In this document: positions 17,372 to 27,125 of the stretch, one piece after another
How positions within the stretch are numbered: position 1 is the first letter of the stretch
Layout of the letters: every line of letters starts with the position of its first letter
Made by a program: the position numbers and the translations under genes
Notes under the pieces: model-generated
Databases searched by the model: none
Told to the model about the DNA's origin: nothing
Seen by the model: only the letters and a program-made list of their open reading frames with translations
From: Cyanomargarita calcarea GSE-NOS-MK-12-04C
GTDB taxonomy: Bacteria; Cyanobacteriota; Cyanobacteriia; Cyanobacteriales; Nostocaceae
Direction of reading: 5' to 3'
Assembly: GCA_019359595.1 (NCBI GenBank)
Contig: JAHHGZ010000027.1
Coordinates: 1 to 64,000, forward strand
Length of the DNA: 64,000 nucleotides

Positions 17372-19189
17372 ATGTTAAATTATCCCAATTATCCCTTTTT
17401 TATCGATAAACCTGATAATTATTCTAACATTTTAGGATGTTTTGTTGTTAGTAATGCACCAATTAACGTAGAAAGTAAGAGAACGCAAGAAATAAGTCCT
17501 AAAAAGACATATGAAAGTATCCAGGAAATTGCTAACTTTTTCCAAAAATCTCAAGATAACACAGAGATTGTAATAAATATTCATGGATATAATACCAAAG
17601 AATCTGATGCGAAAGAATTGTATAAAAAGATTCTTAACCGCATAAGCTCCGATAATTATATCAGTGGCAAAAAATTAGTTTTTGTTGGTTATCGTTGGCC
17701 GTCAGAACATTTTTTGGGAAAAGGAGATAATGAATCTGAATCTTTTAAGCAGATATTTAAAGATGCAATTCAAGGTCTGCCAGTTTTATATAAAAGTATT
17801 TTAATTGTCTCTCTTGTCTCGATTATATTGTTTGCACTTCGAGTTATAAGTCTTATTTTTTTATTTACATCAATTCCGAAAATTTTTATATTTATTATTT
17901 CATTATTGCTGGCATTATCATTTTTTGGTTTAGGTTTTGTATTTAGTGCAATATTCATAAGAGTAACAGTTTACTTGCGAGATGCTTATCGAGCGACTAA
18001 CTACGGAGTTCCAGATTTAGTAGAATTAATTCGGCAATTAGACTATGCAATCGTCAACAATTCACCCGGCAACAATCGAGAAGAAAAAAAAGAATACTGG
18101 AAACACAAGAAAATAAAATTATCATTCATGGGTCACAGTATGGGTACATTTGTTACCACCAACGTGATTCGCATCCTCTCTGATATTTTTGATGAAAATT
18201 CAATTGAACAGCCATATGAACATCAAAAACAACCATCTCCAAATATTGGTAACGTTTTTTCATTGGGTCGTTTAGTACTAGCAGCCCCTGACATCCCTAT
18301 TGAAACCATTATGCCAGATAGAGCAAATTTCTTACGCTCTTCTTTGCGACGTTTTGAAGAGTCTTATGTTTTCAGTAATGAAGGGGATATAGTTTTGAGA
18401 GTCGCTTCTACTGCTACCAATTATTTAAGTTTTCCCGCAATTACCCACGATAGAGGCTTCAGATTGGGTAATGTGATAGTAGGTACTCGCCAAGATATAA
18501 ATTCTGTTCCGGAACCAAAAAGATATGGAATCATTAATTTAAAAGAAGGTTATACAGATTACTTTAATGTTTATGGAATCATGAGTCATATTTTTATTGC
18601 TTCTGATGGTAGACAAAAGACATTAGAAGAAATTGCTGATTATAAAAAAGATTCAGAAAAAAAGCCGATTTCTGCATTATTCACTTACTTTGATTGCACA
18701 GATTATAAAGAGAAAGGAGAAGGAGTAGTCAGTAGAGCATTAAATAAACCAATACTGAATTATTGGGATTACATTGTTCTTATATTCGATTATTTGCTTC
18801 AGAAAAGGGATGTTCATTATGCATATTTCTATGGTGAGTTTAGTCAAACAATGCTCTATGGATTAGCTTTTCTGGGATTCAAAGATTTTTTAAAATCTTT
18901 ACAGCATCAACTTGATGATAATCAGTTTGACCAATGTATGGTATCTACCCTAGAAAGCGAGAAGATTCGAGAATTTTTAATGAATCAAGGTGTAGAGAAT
19001 GATGAGGAAAAAGAAACGATGATTCGCTTATATAGTGCGTTCTCTAAAATATGTGCTGATAAGGGTATCGGAGTTTTACTATCACCGGAACGATATCAGG
19101 TAGATTTTTTAGCAAACGAACGACAACAGGCAAGTCAGCGTTTACATGATGCTCCGCAGAAGCCGCTACACGATCGCACTACTTATTAA
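17372..19189 (+). CDS. membrane-anchored alpha/beta hydrolase of unknown substrate
   Basis: This 605-residue protein is unusually low in GC. NIHGYNTKESDAKE (about 67-80) and VGYRWPSE match the oxyanion region of DUF900-like alpha/beta hydrolases. SFMGHSMG (about 251-258) is the nucleophile elbow with a catalytic Ser. Two hydrophobic segments (about 143-200) are inserted before the elbow and would anchor it in the membrane. The C-terminal 200 residues are helical and unassigned. An HDRGFRLGN segment may supply the catalytic His. I see no operon partner apart from the phosphoesterase upstream. Confidence 0.65.
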   Translation: MLNYPNYPFFIDKPDNYSNILGCFVVSNAPINVESKRTQEISPKKTYESIQEIANFFQKSQDNTEIVINIHGYNTKESDAKELYKKILNRISSDNYISGKKLVFVGYRWPSEHFLGKGDNESESFKQIFKDAIQGLPVLYKSILIVSLVSIILFALRVISLIFLFTSIPKIFIFIISLLLALSFFGLGFVFSAIFIRVTVYLRDAYRATNYGVPDLVELIRQLDYAIVNNSPGNNREEKKEYWKHKKIKLSFMGHSMGTFVTTNVIRILSDIFDENSIEQPYEHQKQPSPNIGNVFSLGRLVLAAPDIPIETIMPDRANFLRSSLRRFEESYVFSNEGDIVLRVASTATNYLSFPAITHDRGFRLGNVIVGTRQDINSVPEPKRYGIINLKEGYTDYFNVYGIMSHIFIASDGRQKTLEEIADYKKDSEKKPISALFTYFDCTDYKEKGEGVVSRALNKPILNYWDYIVLIFDYLLQKRDVHYAYFYGEFSQTMLYGLAFLGFKDFLKSLQHQLDDNQFDQCMVSTLESEKIREFLMNQGVENDEEKETMIRLYSAFSKICADKGIGVLLSPERYQVDFLANERQQASQRLHDAPQKPLHDRTTY

Positions 19190-19213
19190 AGTTAAAGTTC
19201 ATCACTTGCCCTC

Positions 19214-19253
19214 ATCCCTCTGCCAGCATTCAAAAAAGGGCTGGCAGAGGGAT
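19214..19253. terminator. bidirectional terminator-like hairpin between convergent genes
   Basis: ATCCCTCTGCCAGC (19214-19227) pairs perfectly with 19240-19253 across a 12-base loop. It lies between the hydrolase gene and galU, which point at each other. There is no long T-run, so it may also be a member of a dispersed repeat. Confidence 0.6.
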
Positions 19254-19258
19254 GTATC

Positions 19259-20149
19259 TCAAACAACATTTTCAAAATCAATCATCGTCTGCCGATAAGC
19301 ATCTGGTAAACCGATATCAAAGCACGTACCTTTAACAACATATCCTGTCATGCCTTCAGCTTGACGCAATTTATCCAAACAAGTTGTTAATTGAAACTCA
19401 CCCTTAAACCGCAGATTATTTTTAATATCTTCTGCCAACAATTCAAAAATTTTCGACGTCAATGCATACAAACCAAATATAGATAAGAATTCATCCTCTG
19501 CTAAACCTTTTACACGCAGATGTTCAAGTGCATATTCAAGTGTTGGCTTTTCTGATACTTGTGTAATTGAAAGGATTGAATTTAAAGACAGCCAATCACC
19601 AGTTACACACCCAACTTTGTGAAGTAATTCTGCTGAAACTGTTGTTAAACCAATAACACTTTGATTAACTTGTCCGTAAACATTTAAAACTTGGCTAGCA
19701 CAGGATTTTCCCATATCAGATGAGTATACATGGTCGCCTAACATTAACAAAAAAGGCTCATCTTTTACCCATTCTCTAGCACAAAATACCGCATGACCGT
19801 AACCTTCTTGGTCATCTTGCGTCAAAATTGTAATCTTACTACCTAATTCTTGGAGATATTTACAATATTCCTGATTTTGCGGCGAAAGTTTTTGGAAAAG
19901 TTCTGATTTTGGCGGCATTTTAAAGAAATCGGTAAAAACTTCTCTGTCTTCTAATTGTACCACAATCCCAACTTCTTCTATCCCAGCGTTAATTGCTTCT
20001 TCCACAATTACCTGAATTACAGGTTTTGCTCTACCATCTTTATCAATAATTGGGAAAAGTTCTTTTTTCACAACTTTGGTGGCTGGGAATAAACGAGTAC
20101 CAAAACCAGCGGCAGGAATTACAGCTTTTTTTATTTTATTGTTTTGCAT
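19259..20149 (-). CDS. galU: UTP-glucose-1-phosphate uridylyltransferase (GalU type)
   Basis: This 296-residue protein starts with the nucleotidyltransferase signature PAAGFGTRLFPATK (about 12-25), followed by KELFPIIDKDG and the substrate region LMLGDHVYSSD. It is the right length and order for GalU, which makes UDP-glucose from glucose-1-phosphate and UTP for glycolipids, polysaccharides and sulfolipid. Cyanobacteria often use the unrelated CugP for the main activity, so this copy may serve a specialised pathway. The ATG at 20149 fits the family. It is a single gene; its neighbour upstream is a toxin-antitoxin pair. Confidence 0.85.
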   Translation of the reverse strand: MQNNKIKKAVIPAAGFGTRLFPATKVVKKELFPIIDKDGRAKPVIQVIVEEAINAGIEEVGIVVQLEDREVFTDFFKMPPKSELFQKLSPQNQEYCKYLQELGSKITILTQDDQEGYGHAVFCAREWVKDEPFLLMLGDHVYSSDMGKSCASQVLNVYGQVNQSVIGLTTVSAELLHKVGCVTGDWLSLNSILSITQVSEKPTLEYALEHLRVKGLAEDEFLSIFGLYALTSKIFELLAEDIKNNLRFKGEFQLTTCLDKLRQAEGMTGYVVKGTCFDIGLPDAYRQTMIDFENVV

Positions 20150-20193
20150 AAATCGTCAATTTTAACCATTGCTATCGCACTAAATCCTAGCCT

Positions 20194-20338
20194 CTAGTAG
20201 TCTGTCAATAAATAATTGAGGGATAAAAAAAGCCCCATCCCTCAAGTTTGGGGGGACTTTGAATTTTATTTTTCCCCAGAATTGGCTGAGAGGGCTTCAT
20301 TGTCGCAAACCATCAAAATTAATCTGACAGAGTACTAG
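20194..20338. mobile_element. MITE-like element abutting the stop codon of the PIN toxin gene
   Basis: CTAGTAGTCTGTCAA at the left matches the complement of the right end, CTAGTACTCTGTCAG, and the similarity extends about 27 bp inward. The interior contains GGGGGGA and a paired AGCCC...GGGCT and has no gene. Its right end contains the TAG stop of the PIN-domain gene (20335-20337), so the insertion sits at the very end of that gene. Confidence 0.5.
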
Positions 20339-20781
20339 CTATTTATGCTGTTGGGGTGAATAATAGTAATTCCTTCAATTTCTACAAAGTCTTTTGGGTT
20401 TAAAGTAAGAATATGGGTGATGTTATGAGCAAGCACTACTGCTTGTATACGTAAATCGTGGGTGCGTTTGCCTGAAATCTTGTGAGTTGTAGCGAGGTTA
20501 AACCAAAGGTGAAATATATCTGGTGTTTCTTCTAGCCACTCAAACTGATTTATTAACATTTCCACTGCTTGTTGAGTTTCTCCTGGTGTCCATCCCAATC
20601 CATTGACAGTTACAGGACGAGTGGCTACAACCCAAAATTCAATTAAAACTTGAGATGTAATAAAACACTGATGGTTGCTAGATATTAGATGCCTTATTGT
20701 CCGATCGACAAGATTGTACTCGGGTGAACCTATATCCCTTGAGCGTAACAGGATATTGGTATCTAATAGATAATGAGTCAT
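20335..20781 (-). CDS. PIN-domain RNase toxin (VapC-like)
   Basis: This 148-residue PIN protein has the acidic metal-binding residues in YLLDTNILLR (Asp7), the Glu in VLIEFWVVATRP, and HDLRIQAVVLAHN with a following ILTLNPKDF. PIN toxins cut RNA, often tRNA or rRNA. The antitoxin gene lies directly upstream, with only 3 bp between its stop and this ATG, as in type II modules. A short palindromic element has inserted at the stop codon without altering the product. Confidence 0.85.
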   Translation of the reverse strand: MTHYLLDTNILLRSRDIGSPEYNLVDRTIRHLISSNHQCFITSQVLIEFWVVATRPVTVNGLGWTPGETQQAVEMLINQFEWLEETPDIFHLWFNLATTHKISGKRTHDLRIQAVVLAHNITHILTLNPKDFVEIEGITIIHPNSINS

Positions 20782-20784
20782 GTT

Positions 20785-21027
20785 TTACAATACTTCATCA
20801 TCATAGATATTTTCTCGACGCATAGCTTCATCAGAGAGGTTGGCATAACTTTTTGGTGCTGTATCTATCCACTCTTGCCAAAGTAGTAACCTCTCTTCTG
20901 ATGTTAGAGGCTTAGTAGCTCGTAAAATTGAATGCTTATTACTAAGCTTTTCTTGAAAGAGTTTCTGGTCTTCAGGAGAGAGGTTTAGTACCACTTCTAC
21001 GAGAGAGTTAACAAGTTGTACATTCAT
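20785..21027 (-). CDS. antitoxin partner of the PIN toxin
   Basis: This 80-residue acidic helical protein (MNVQLVNSLVEVVLNLSPED...) precedes the VapC-like gene with a 3-bp gap and is probably translated from the same message. It does not match the MazE/AbrB DNA-binding fold by eye. The C-terminal LSDEAMRRENIYDDEVL would be the toxin-wrapping tail. A role as antitoxin follows from position, size and charge. Confidence 0.7.
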   Translation of the reverse strand: MNVQLVNSLVEVVLNLSPEDQKLFQEKLSNKHSILRATKPLTSEERLLLWQEWIDTAPKSYANLSDEAMRRENIYDDEVL

Positions 21028-21647
21028 GACTGTGTGTATGCGATTTACTTTCTTCAGTCTATGCGATCGCCTTATTATAATATCCCACTCGATTATTTTC
21101 TTAGCGGACTACGCATCAAGCGACCATTCAACGACAGATACTTGCTTTTTTGTCAATTTAGACATTTAGGGTGCAAAATGGGTCTTGAAAAGATACCCCA
21201 ACCAATTGGAGATGTTTCTTTTCCATTTTAGTAGCGATCGCATACCCTGTCCTAACCCCATGCAAGCATTACCCCAAATTCTTGATAGCGACCTTCAAAG
21301 CTAAACACGAGAAATTCATGCTACCACGTTCAGCTCGTTGTTAATACGCAAAAGTCACTCCCGAAATGATGAACTTTTTTATACTAGTATCCCATTTTTC
21401 CCTTCTGTCTCCTTTGTACCCCGTCCTTTGTAGTGAATCTTGCATTTTTCACTAGTGTCAGTTAAGAAACTGTCACTAACCAGATTCCCCGTTTAATTGC
21501 AGAAGAGATATTCTAAGTTAGTGCAAGGAGTGATACCACTTCACCACATGTTTGCCACAGGTTATCTTCGTAATGCCTTTATATCAAGGGTGTTGCGGAA
21601 TTCAAATGTTGTATCAAGCAAGTGAGTTGGTATGAAACTTTACAACT
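21028..21647. other. long gap upstream of a strong terminator, possible small RNA region
   Basis: No credible protein gene is seen; a 71-codon frame at 21016-21231 has weak composition. The gap ends in a clean plus-strand terminator at 21648-21680 with no plus-strand gene before it, so an untranslated RNA may be made here. Confidence 0.4.
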
Positions 21648-21680
21648 AAGCGCTTGAGTGAGCAAAACTCTCAAGCGCTT
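21648..21680 (+). terminator. orphan intrinsic terminator
   Basis: AAGCGCTTGAG (21648-21658) pairs perfectly with 21670-21680 across an 11-base loop and is followed by TTTT. No gene on the plus strand ends here. On the minus strand it would end a message from leuS only about 110 bp past its stop, so it could serve both directions. Confidence 0.65.
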
Positions 21681-21790
21681 TTACGTGTAAATAATGAGTC
21701 ATTGGCTGCTGGTTGCTGGTTAGTGGTTAGTGGTTAGTCGTGAAAGAATTGCGACCAACAACCAACAACTAACAACTAACAACTTGTGTA

Positions 21791-24406
21791 TTACGCAACT
21801 ACAAAGTTTACCAACTTCCCCGGCACCACAATCACTTTTTTGATTTCCATACCCTCAAGGTAACGTTGGGCAGCTTCAGACTCGCGGGCGAATTTCTCCA
21901 ACTCGGCTTTATCTGCTTGGGCTGGTACTTGCAACTCGCCGCGTTTTTTGCCATTAATTTGCACTACTAAGGTGATTTCGTCGGCAATCAACGCTTCCGG
22001 GTCAAATTTTAACCAACTTTGGATATGGACAGATTTAGTATTGCCCAACGAATGCCACAATTCATCAGTGATGTGGGGTGCAAAGGGTGCCAGTAACATC
22101 ACTAAAGCTTGAATGCCTTCTGCATAAATTGGTGAATCTTTGCAGGTAGCATCACCAAGAGCGTTACTTAACTTCATCAACTCAGATATGGCTGTATTGA
22201 ATTGATAATCACCTTCTAAATCTTCTGTGACTTTTTCGATCGCGATGTGAATTGCCCGTCGCAAATCCTTCTCTATCCTAGATTTGGGATTCTTGAGTTT
22301 GGATTGGTCTATTTTCGCAAAGGACTGGTTGGCAGTAAATTCAGTCACCAACCGCCAAACCCTGTTTAAGAAGCGGAATTGTCCTTCGACATCAGCTTCA
22401 TCCCATTCCAAGTCCTTCTCTGGGGGTGCTTTGAACAAGATGAACATTCGCGCTGTATCCACACCGTATTTAGCAATTACATCTTCCGGCGCGACCCCAT
22501 TCCCCTTAGACTTGGACATCGTGGCGTAAAGACGTTCCAAAACTTCCCCTGTTTGTGGGTCTTTCGGGTCGGCTGGATTTACTAAACTAGAGGGAATCCA
22601 TTTATCTTTACCACCTTTGTTGGGATTCATGTAAGTCAAACCCTGTACCATCCCTTGAGTTAAGAGACGCTTGAAAGGTTCGTCAAAATTCAACAACCCG
22701 CGATCGCGCAATACTTTCGTAAAGAATCGCGAATATAACAAGTGCAAAATCGCGTGTTCAATGCCGCCGACATATTGGTCAACGGGCATGAAATCATTTA
22801 CTTTAGTAGAGTCAAAAACTTGTTGTTCATTCTTGGCATCAGTAAACCGCAAGTAATACCACGAGGAATCAATAAAGGTTTCCATCGTGTCGGTTTCCCG
22901 CAAGGCTTGGGTGCCACAACTAGGACAAGGTACATTGACCCAGCTTTCTAAATTAGCTAAAGGCGAACCACCACGTCCAGTTAATTGCACATCTGTCGGC
23001 AACTGTACGGGTAAATCGGCCTCTGGGACTGGTACCACACCACAATTGGGACAGTGAATTACTGGTATCGGTGCGCCCCAGTAACGTTGTCGGGAAATCA
23101 ACCAATCCCGCAAGCGATACTGGATTCGCGGCTTACCAAAACCTTGTTGTTCGGCATATTCTATAATTGCTTGCTTGGCATCACCTGAAGATATGCCGGT
23201 AAATTGCCCGGAATTTATCAAAACTCCTGGTTCAGTGTATGCCTCGTTCGAGTCTATTTGGAAAACAGCCGACTCTGGTTTGCTAAAATCAAAACCTGCA
23301 ACCTTGTCTGGTTCGGCAATGACAAAATCTATCGGCAAATTATAGTTAGTCGCAAACTTGAAATCCCGGACATCATGTGCCGGCACACCCATCACCGCCC
23401 CTGTACCATACTCATACAGTACATAGTCAGCAATCCAGATGGGAACTTCTTCGCCTGTAAACGGATTAATTGTTTTACCACCAGTCGGAACACCCCGTTT
23501 GGCTTTATCTTCTGCAGTCCGTTCCAACTCCGTTTGATTGGCAACCTCTTTTATAAAGGCTTCTACCTGTGTTTGCTGCTCTTTGGTGGTGACTTGCTTG
23601 GTTAACGGATGTTCTGGCGCTAAGACCACGTAGCTAACACCATAAACTGTATCTGGGCGTGTCGTATACACGGCGATTTTTTTCGACATCCCCACTATGG
23701 GGAATTCCAAATACGCGCCTGTAGATTTCCCTATCCAGTTAGCTTGCATCAACTTGACACGCTCGGGCCAACCGGGCAACTTGTCAAGGTCGTTTAACAA
23801 TTCTTCAGCATAGTCAGTAATTTTGAAAAACCACTGTCGCAAGAATTTTCGCTCAACAATCGCACCGCTACGCCAAGAACGCCCTTCATTATCAACTTGC
23901 TCGTTTGCTACCACAGTTTGGTCAATTGGGTCCCAATTCACCGCTGCTTCTTTTTGATAAGCTAAACCCGCTTGCAAAAATTGCAAGAAAATCCACTGCG
24001 TCCACTTGTAATAATCTGGGGAACAAGTGGCTAATTCAGTATCCCAGTCAATAAATAACCCCAGACGCTTTAACTGCTGCCGCATCTGGTCGATATTTTG
24101 ATAAGTCCACTTTGCCGGGGGTACACCTCTATCAATGGCGGCATTTTCTGCTGGCAAACCAAAGGCATCCCATCCCATCGGATGCAGCACCCGATACCCT
24201 TGCATCCGTTTGAGGCGAGCAATCACATCAGTAATTGTATAATTACGGACGTGACCCATGTGCAGGCTCCCTGATGGATAGGGGAACATGGACAGGGCGT
24301 AGAATTTTGGCTTGTTATTGTCTGTATCAGCTTTATTCAAGCCTGATTCAGTCCATGCGCTTTGCCATTTTTCCTCAATTGCTGCTGGGTTGTATCGGGA
24401 TTCCAC
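21791..24406 (-). CDS. leuS: leucyl-tRNA synthetase
   Basis: This 871-residue class I synthetase charges tRNA-Leu. The HIGH motif is HMGH (49-52) and the KMSKS motif is MSKSKGN (about 628-634). The editing domain insertion (about 225-420) includes [12 protein letters not shown] and a [12 protein letters not shown] block where the conserved Asp anchors mischarged amino acids. CPNCG and CPSCG pairs near 450-510 form the zinc site typical of bacterial LeuS. The length and order are normal, and the ATG at 24406 is followed by the usual MESRYNP start. A tandem-repeat and terminator region lies downstream. Confidence 0.97.
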   Translation of the reverse strand: MESRYNPAAIEEKWQSAWTESGLNKADTDNNKPKFYALSMFPYPSGSLHMGHVRNYTITDVIARLKRMQGYRVLHPMGWDAFGLPAENAAIDRGVPPAKWTYQNIDQMRQQLKRLGLFIDWDTELATCSPDYYKWTQWIFLQFLQAGLAYQKEAAVNWDPIDQTVVANEQVDNEGRSWRSGAIVERKFLRQWFFKITDYAEELLNDLDKLPGWPERVKLMQANWIGKSTGAYLEFPIVGMSKKIAVYTTRPDTVYGVSYVVLAPEHPLTKQVTTKEQQTQVEAFIKEVANQTELERTAEDKAKRGVPTGGKTINPFTGEEVPIWIADYVLYEYGTGAVMGVPAHDVRDFKFATNYNLPIDFVIAEPDKVAGFDFSKPESAVFQIDSNEAYTEPGVLINSGQFTGISSGDAKQAIIEYAEQQGFGKPRIQYRLRDWLISRQRYWGAPIPVIHCPNCGVVPVPEADLPVQLPTDVQLTGRGGSPLANLESWVNVPCPSCGTQALRETDTMETFIDSSWYYLRFTDAKNEQQVFDSTKVNDFMPVDQYVGGIEHAILHLLYSRFFTKVLRDRGLLNFDEPFKRLLTQGMVQGLTYMNPNKGGKDKWIPSSLVNPADPKDPQTGEVLERLYATMSKSKGNGVAPEDVIAKYGVDTARMFILFKAPPEKDLEWDEADVEGQFRFLNRVWRLVTEFTANQSFAKIDQSKLKNPKSRIEKDLRRAIHIAIEKVTEDLEGDYQFNTAISELMKLSNALGDATCKDSPIYAEGIQALVMLLAPFAPHITDELWHSLGNTKSVHIQSWLKFDPEALIADEITLVVQINGKKRGELQVPAQADKAELEKFARESEAAQRYLEGMEIKKVIVVPGKLVNFVVA

Positions 24407-24491
24407 TCAAAATACTCCTACTGGGACTCTAATCGTTTCTGCATCCATATTTTAGATGGTAAGCAGAGAAATCTGTTGGTTTAAAAAAACT

Positions 24492-24940
24492 ATGCCAAAA
24501 TTAAACACAAAAGTTCCTGGTTTGTTGCGGGTGTTCGTTTATGGAACACTCAAACCAGGTGAAGTTAATTATCAAAAATATTGTAATGGCAAGGTCGTAG
24601 AGCAAGAAAGAGCGTTAACACTAGGTCAACTTTTTGCTCTACAAGATGGGATATCCAGCGATGACCGTAGGAAATAGCCCCGTCCACGGTTATTTACTTT
24701 CGTTTACCGATTTTCAGGTCTTGGCTAAATTAGATGAACTAGAAGGTTATCAGCCCACTAGACAAATTTCACAAAACCTTTATAATCGACAAGAGATTGA
24801 TATATTTAATTTACAAGGGGAACCGTTAGGTTTGGCTTGGGTTTACTTAATGGCAAAAGAACGAGTTTGCTTTCTTTCGAGGCGTTCACCAAACTGATGG
24901 TTGGTGGACTGATCGTGAATTATTAACTCCTAACTCCTAA
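24492..24940 (+). pseudogene. gamma-glutamylcyclotransferase-family gene with two frameshifts
   Basis: From ATG 24492 the frame reads RVFVYGTLKPGEVNYQKYC, the substrate-binding start of the GGCT-like fold. It breaks near 24645, where one extra G follows CTACAA. The next frame continues MGYPAMTVGNSPVHGYLLSF with the conserved LDELEGY acid, then breaks again near 24870. A third frame gives VHQTDGWWTDRELL, ending inside the AACTCCT tandem repeat. The order matches one protein of about 145 residues, so this is a decayed gene. A double sequencing error is less likely. Confidence 0.8.
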
Positions 24941-25005
24941 CTCCTAACTCCTAACTCCTAACTCCTAACTCCTAACTCCTAACTCCTAACTCCTAACTCC
25001 TAACC
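24925..25005. repeat. tandem heptamer repeat (AACTCCT), about 11 copies
   Basis: A pure run of the 7-bp unit AACTCCT follows the gamma-glutamylcyclotransferase remnant and touches the stop codon of the anti-sigma gene. Such short tandem repeats are common in filamentous cyanobacteria and vary in copy number. Confidence 0.95.
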
Positions 25006-25640
25006 TAATTCACCTCGTTCTCAATCTTCCGGTCTAACTGGGAGCGGTCGCCTGAATTTTTCGGAGATGCCTGGTCGGTTTTAGGAATCGGGATAATCGG
25101 ATTATTGATTGCGACCATCAATGGTGATGGGGAAGCATCTACAGGCTTTATCGGCTGTGTCTGTTCTATTGGTTTTTGAGCAAATTCAGGTGCGCCAGAT
25201 TCACCTCCAGGAAATATTCCGCTTATTGCGCCGAGAACACAAGCGGCAATGGCAGCACCTCCACCAAGCACGAGGAATCTAGAACGACGACGCGCTCGCA
25301 CCAAGACTTGCTTAACTGCTTCTTCCGCAGGTTGTGACTGTGGCACGGGAAGATTCCGCAAGCCTTGCCGGACTTTTAGCAGTCGCGCATACAAGCGCTT
25401 AACGGAGGCATCGTTTGACAACCATTCTTCAACTTGCCTGCGTTCGGCAGCTGTAAGTTCGCCATCAAGGTAAGCACTCAATAACTCGAAGCGTTCGCGG
25501 ATCGGCTCACTTGGAGTATCGTGCTTCATCATGTCCATACCACCCGTTGATTCATTGGTTAGCTTATCTTTCTTGAATGGCAAGTCTTGATTTAGCTGCG
25601 AGGAAGAGTGAGAGCGGTCGGAATTAGAATCAGTAGTCAT
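25005..25640 (-). CDS. membrane anti-sigma factor, probable partner of SigG
   Basis: This 211-residue single-pass membrane protein follows the sigG-type gene. Its cytoplasmic part has a zf-HC2-like helix pair (LLSAYLDGELTAAERRQVEEWL) but no His-Cys-Cys zinc motif. It is followed by a basic stretch and a transmembrane segment (about 122-143), then a Pro-rich outer tail. This is the usual shape of an anti-sigma factor that holds an ECF sigma factor at the membrane until an envelope signal arrives. It lies 301 bp past sigG on the same strand. The start at 25640 gives a long polar lead; ATG 25538 is a possible shorter start. Confidence 0.75.
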   Translation of the reverse strand: MTTDSNSDRSHSSSQLNQDLPFKKDKLTNESTGGMDMMKHDTPSEPIRERFELLSAYLDGELTAAERRQVEEWLSNDASVKRLYARLLKVRQGLRNLPVPQSQPAEEAVKQVLVRARRRSRFLVLGGGAAIAACVLGAISGIFPGGESGAPEFAQKPIEQTQPIKPVDASPSPLMVAINNPIIPIPKTDQASPKNSGDRSQLDRKIENEVN

Positions 25641-25941
25641 CTTAACATTATTACCAATTCATACACGGGTAAACACAGCTGACAAGCCTGAGTACTTAAC
25701 AATTATTAGTTAACAGTTGACAGTTATCAGTTTAATAAAATTCGGGGAAACACCACGCCGATTAGACTCTTCTTTTCTTGGTGGTGAGCCTCCGTATCTT
25801 TTCTTCAAGTCGCCATTGAGTAAACCTTCAGCTTTCCCCTGATAACTTTTCACTGTTTTAAACAACTCTTAACAATTGGTAGAAGGACTCTACATTTACT
25901 TAAAGATTCTTAATGTAATATTTAAGTTCCGTCATTACCAG
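25641..25941. other. gap between sigG and the anti-sigma gene
   Basis: Contains a weak hairpin (CACCAC pairing with GTGGTG at about 25752-25788) and AT-rich sequence. No gene is seen. Confidence 0.4.
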
Positions 25942-26598
25942 TTAACTATCTAGATAATTTTGCAGTTGTGCTTGCAATCTGGATCTAGCTCTCGCGATTC
26001 TAGATTTAACGGTTCCTAAGGAAACTCCAGTGATTTCCGCAATTTCTTCATAAGCCATGCCTTCGATTTCTCTTAGGACTATTGTAGTGCGGAATACTTC
26101 TGGTAGGTCGGCGATCGCTGAACGCAATTGCTCGTAAAACTCTCTAGTGGTGAGTTCTTCCTCAGGACCTGGAGTATCTCCAGCAATTTCCCAATCCATC
26201 TCGCCGTCTTCTAAAGCACGGGGAGCATCCAGCGACAGGGGAGTAACAACTCGCTTGCGTTTGCGCAATTCGTCGTAAAACAAGTTGGTAGCAATCCGGC
26301 TTAACCAGCCCCGAAACTTAGCCGGCTCTTGCAATCGGTTGACATTCCGATATACTCTGATCCAAACTTCTTGAGCCAAATCAGCTCTATCACCCCAGTC
26401 AGGAGCCAGATGGTACAAAACTCTATCGACTTGACTTTGATAACGGCGCAACAGTTCTGCAAACGCAGCAGTTTCTGGGCGCAGTCCTACTTGACAGCGC
26501 AAAATCAGATCGTGGTTGGAGAGTTTGTCAACTTGCACCGACGCTTCCGAAAGCCTGGTATCAACCGTTGACCAGGATACAGTAATCGATTGACTCAT
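25942..26598 (-). CDS. sigG: ECF-type sigma factor SigG
   Basis: This sigma-70 family factor lacks region 3. Region 2 covers LAQEVWIRVYRNVNRLQE, then WLSRIATNLFYDELRKRKR. Region 4 is the helix-turn-helix in GMAYEEIAEITGVSLGTVKSRIARAR. Overall it looks like the SigG group of cyanobacteria, whose members respond to envelope and light stress and are held by a membrane anti-sigma factor. The candidate anti-sigma gene lies next. I start at ATG 26598 (MSQSITVS); ATG 26631 and the longer frame to 26745 are alternatives, with no Shine-Dalgarno to decide. Confidence 0.85.
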   Translation of the reverse strand: MSQSITVSWSTVDTRLSEASVQVDKLSNHDLILRCQVGLRPETAAFAELLRRYQSQVDRVLYHLAPDWGDRADLAQEVWIRVYRNVNRLQEPAKFRGWLSRIATNLFYDELRKRKRVVTPLSLDAPRALEDGEMDWEIAGDTPGPEEELTTREFYEQLRSAIADLPEVFRTTIVLREIEGMAYEEIAEITGVSLGTVKSRIARARSRLQAQLQNYLDS

Positions 26599-26987
26599 AG
26601 ATCGTACTGGCTTTAAATGATCCCTATTCATTAGACCCGAAGACAGCTTGGAAGTTCCCCTGATGAGTGACGGATTTTTGACTGGAACAAGCAAGATTCT
26701 AGGTACCCAATGTTTTGCGGCAAAGTGAAAGATGCTCCCTGGCAAGACAAACTTGCGATTTTCGGTGTCAGCTATCCCGCACTAGTACCCAGGCAGACTG
26801 ATGCTATCTTGTGCTACCAATCTTAAGTGACCATTTACGCTTGACAGATAAGGTTAGACATGGTAAGTCTACAAGCTGGATTTGAGATTGGGTCAAAAAA
26901 AAGAAGAAATTTCAGCGACAAGCCTTTTTAATTGGCTAAAGCCTAATTTCGGTATCAAGAAATGCAAAAAAATCCGAGACATGATGC

Positions 26988-27125
26988 TTATTTTTTCAAC
27001 ATTCTGACCAGAATCGTTGGCTGATGGTAACTGGCATGAGTATTAGTTTGATTTGGTCCGCGAATTTGTAAGAACAGATTAAGGGACAATGTAATTGTGA
27101 CCGCTAGCAATAGTTTTTCAAACAT
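26988..27125 (-). CDS. possible small membrane protein of 45 residues
   Basis: From ATG 27125 the frame reads MFEKLLLAVTITLSLNLFLQ, a single hydrophobic helix with a lysine at its start. A polar 26-residue tail rich in Asn, Thr and His follows. A GGTGGG stretch lies 10 bases upstream. It is divergent from the L,D-transpeptidase and upstream of sigG on the same strand. It may be real or chance; I cannot name it. Confidence 0.35.
   Translation of the reverse strand: MFEKLLLAVTITLSLNLFLQIRGPNQTNTHASYHQPTILVRMLKK

Noticed and set aside
21016-21231. 71-codon plus-strand frame overlapping the antitoxin start
   Set aside because: Part of it is antisense to the antitoxin gene and the rest has random composition.
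24919-25010. Tandem AACTCCT run considered as a CRISPR array
   Set aside because: The units are 7 bp with no spacers; it is a simple tandem repeat.
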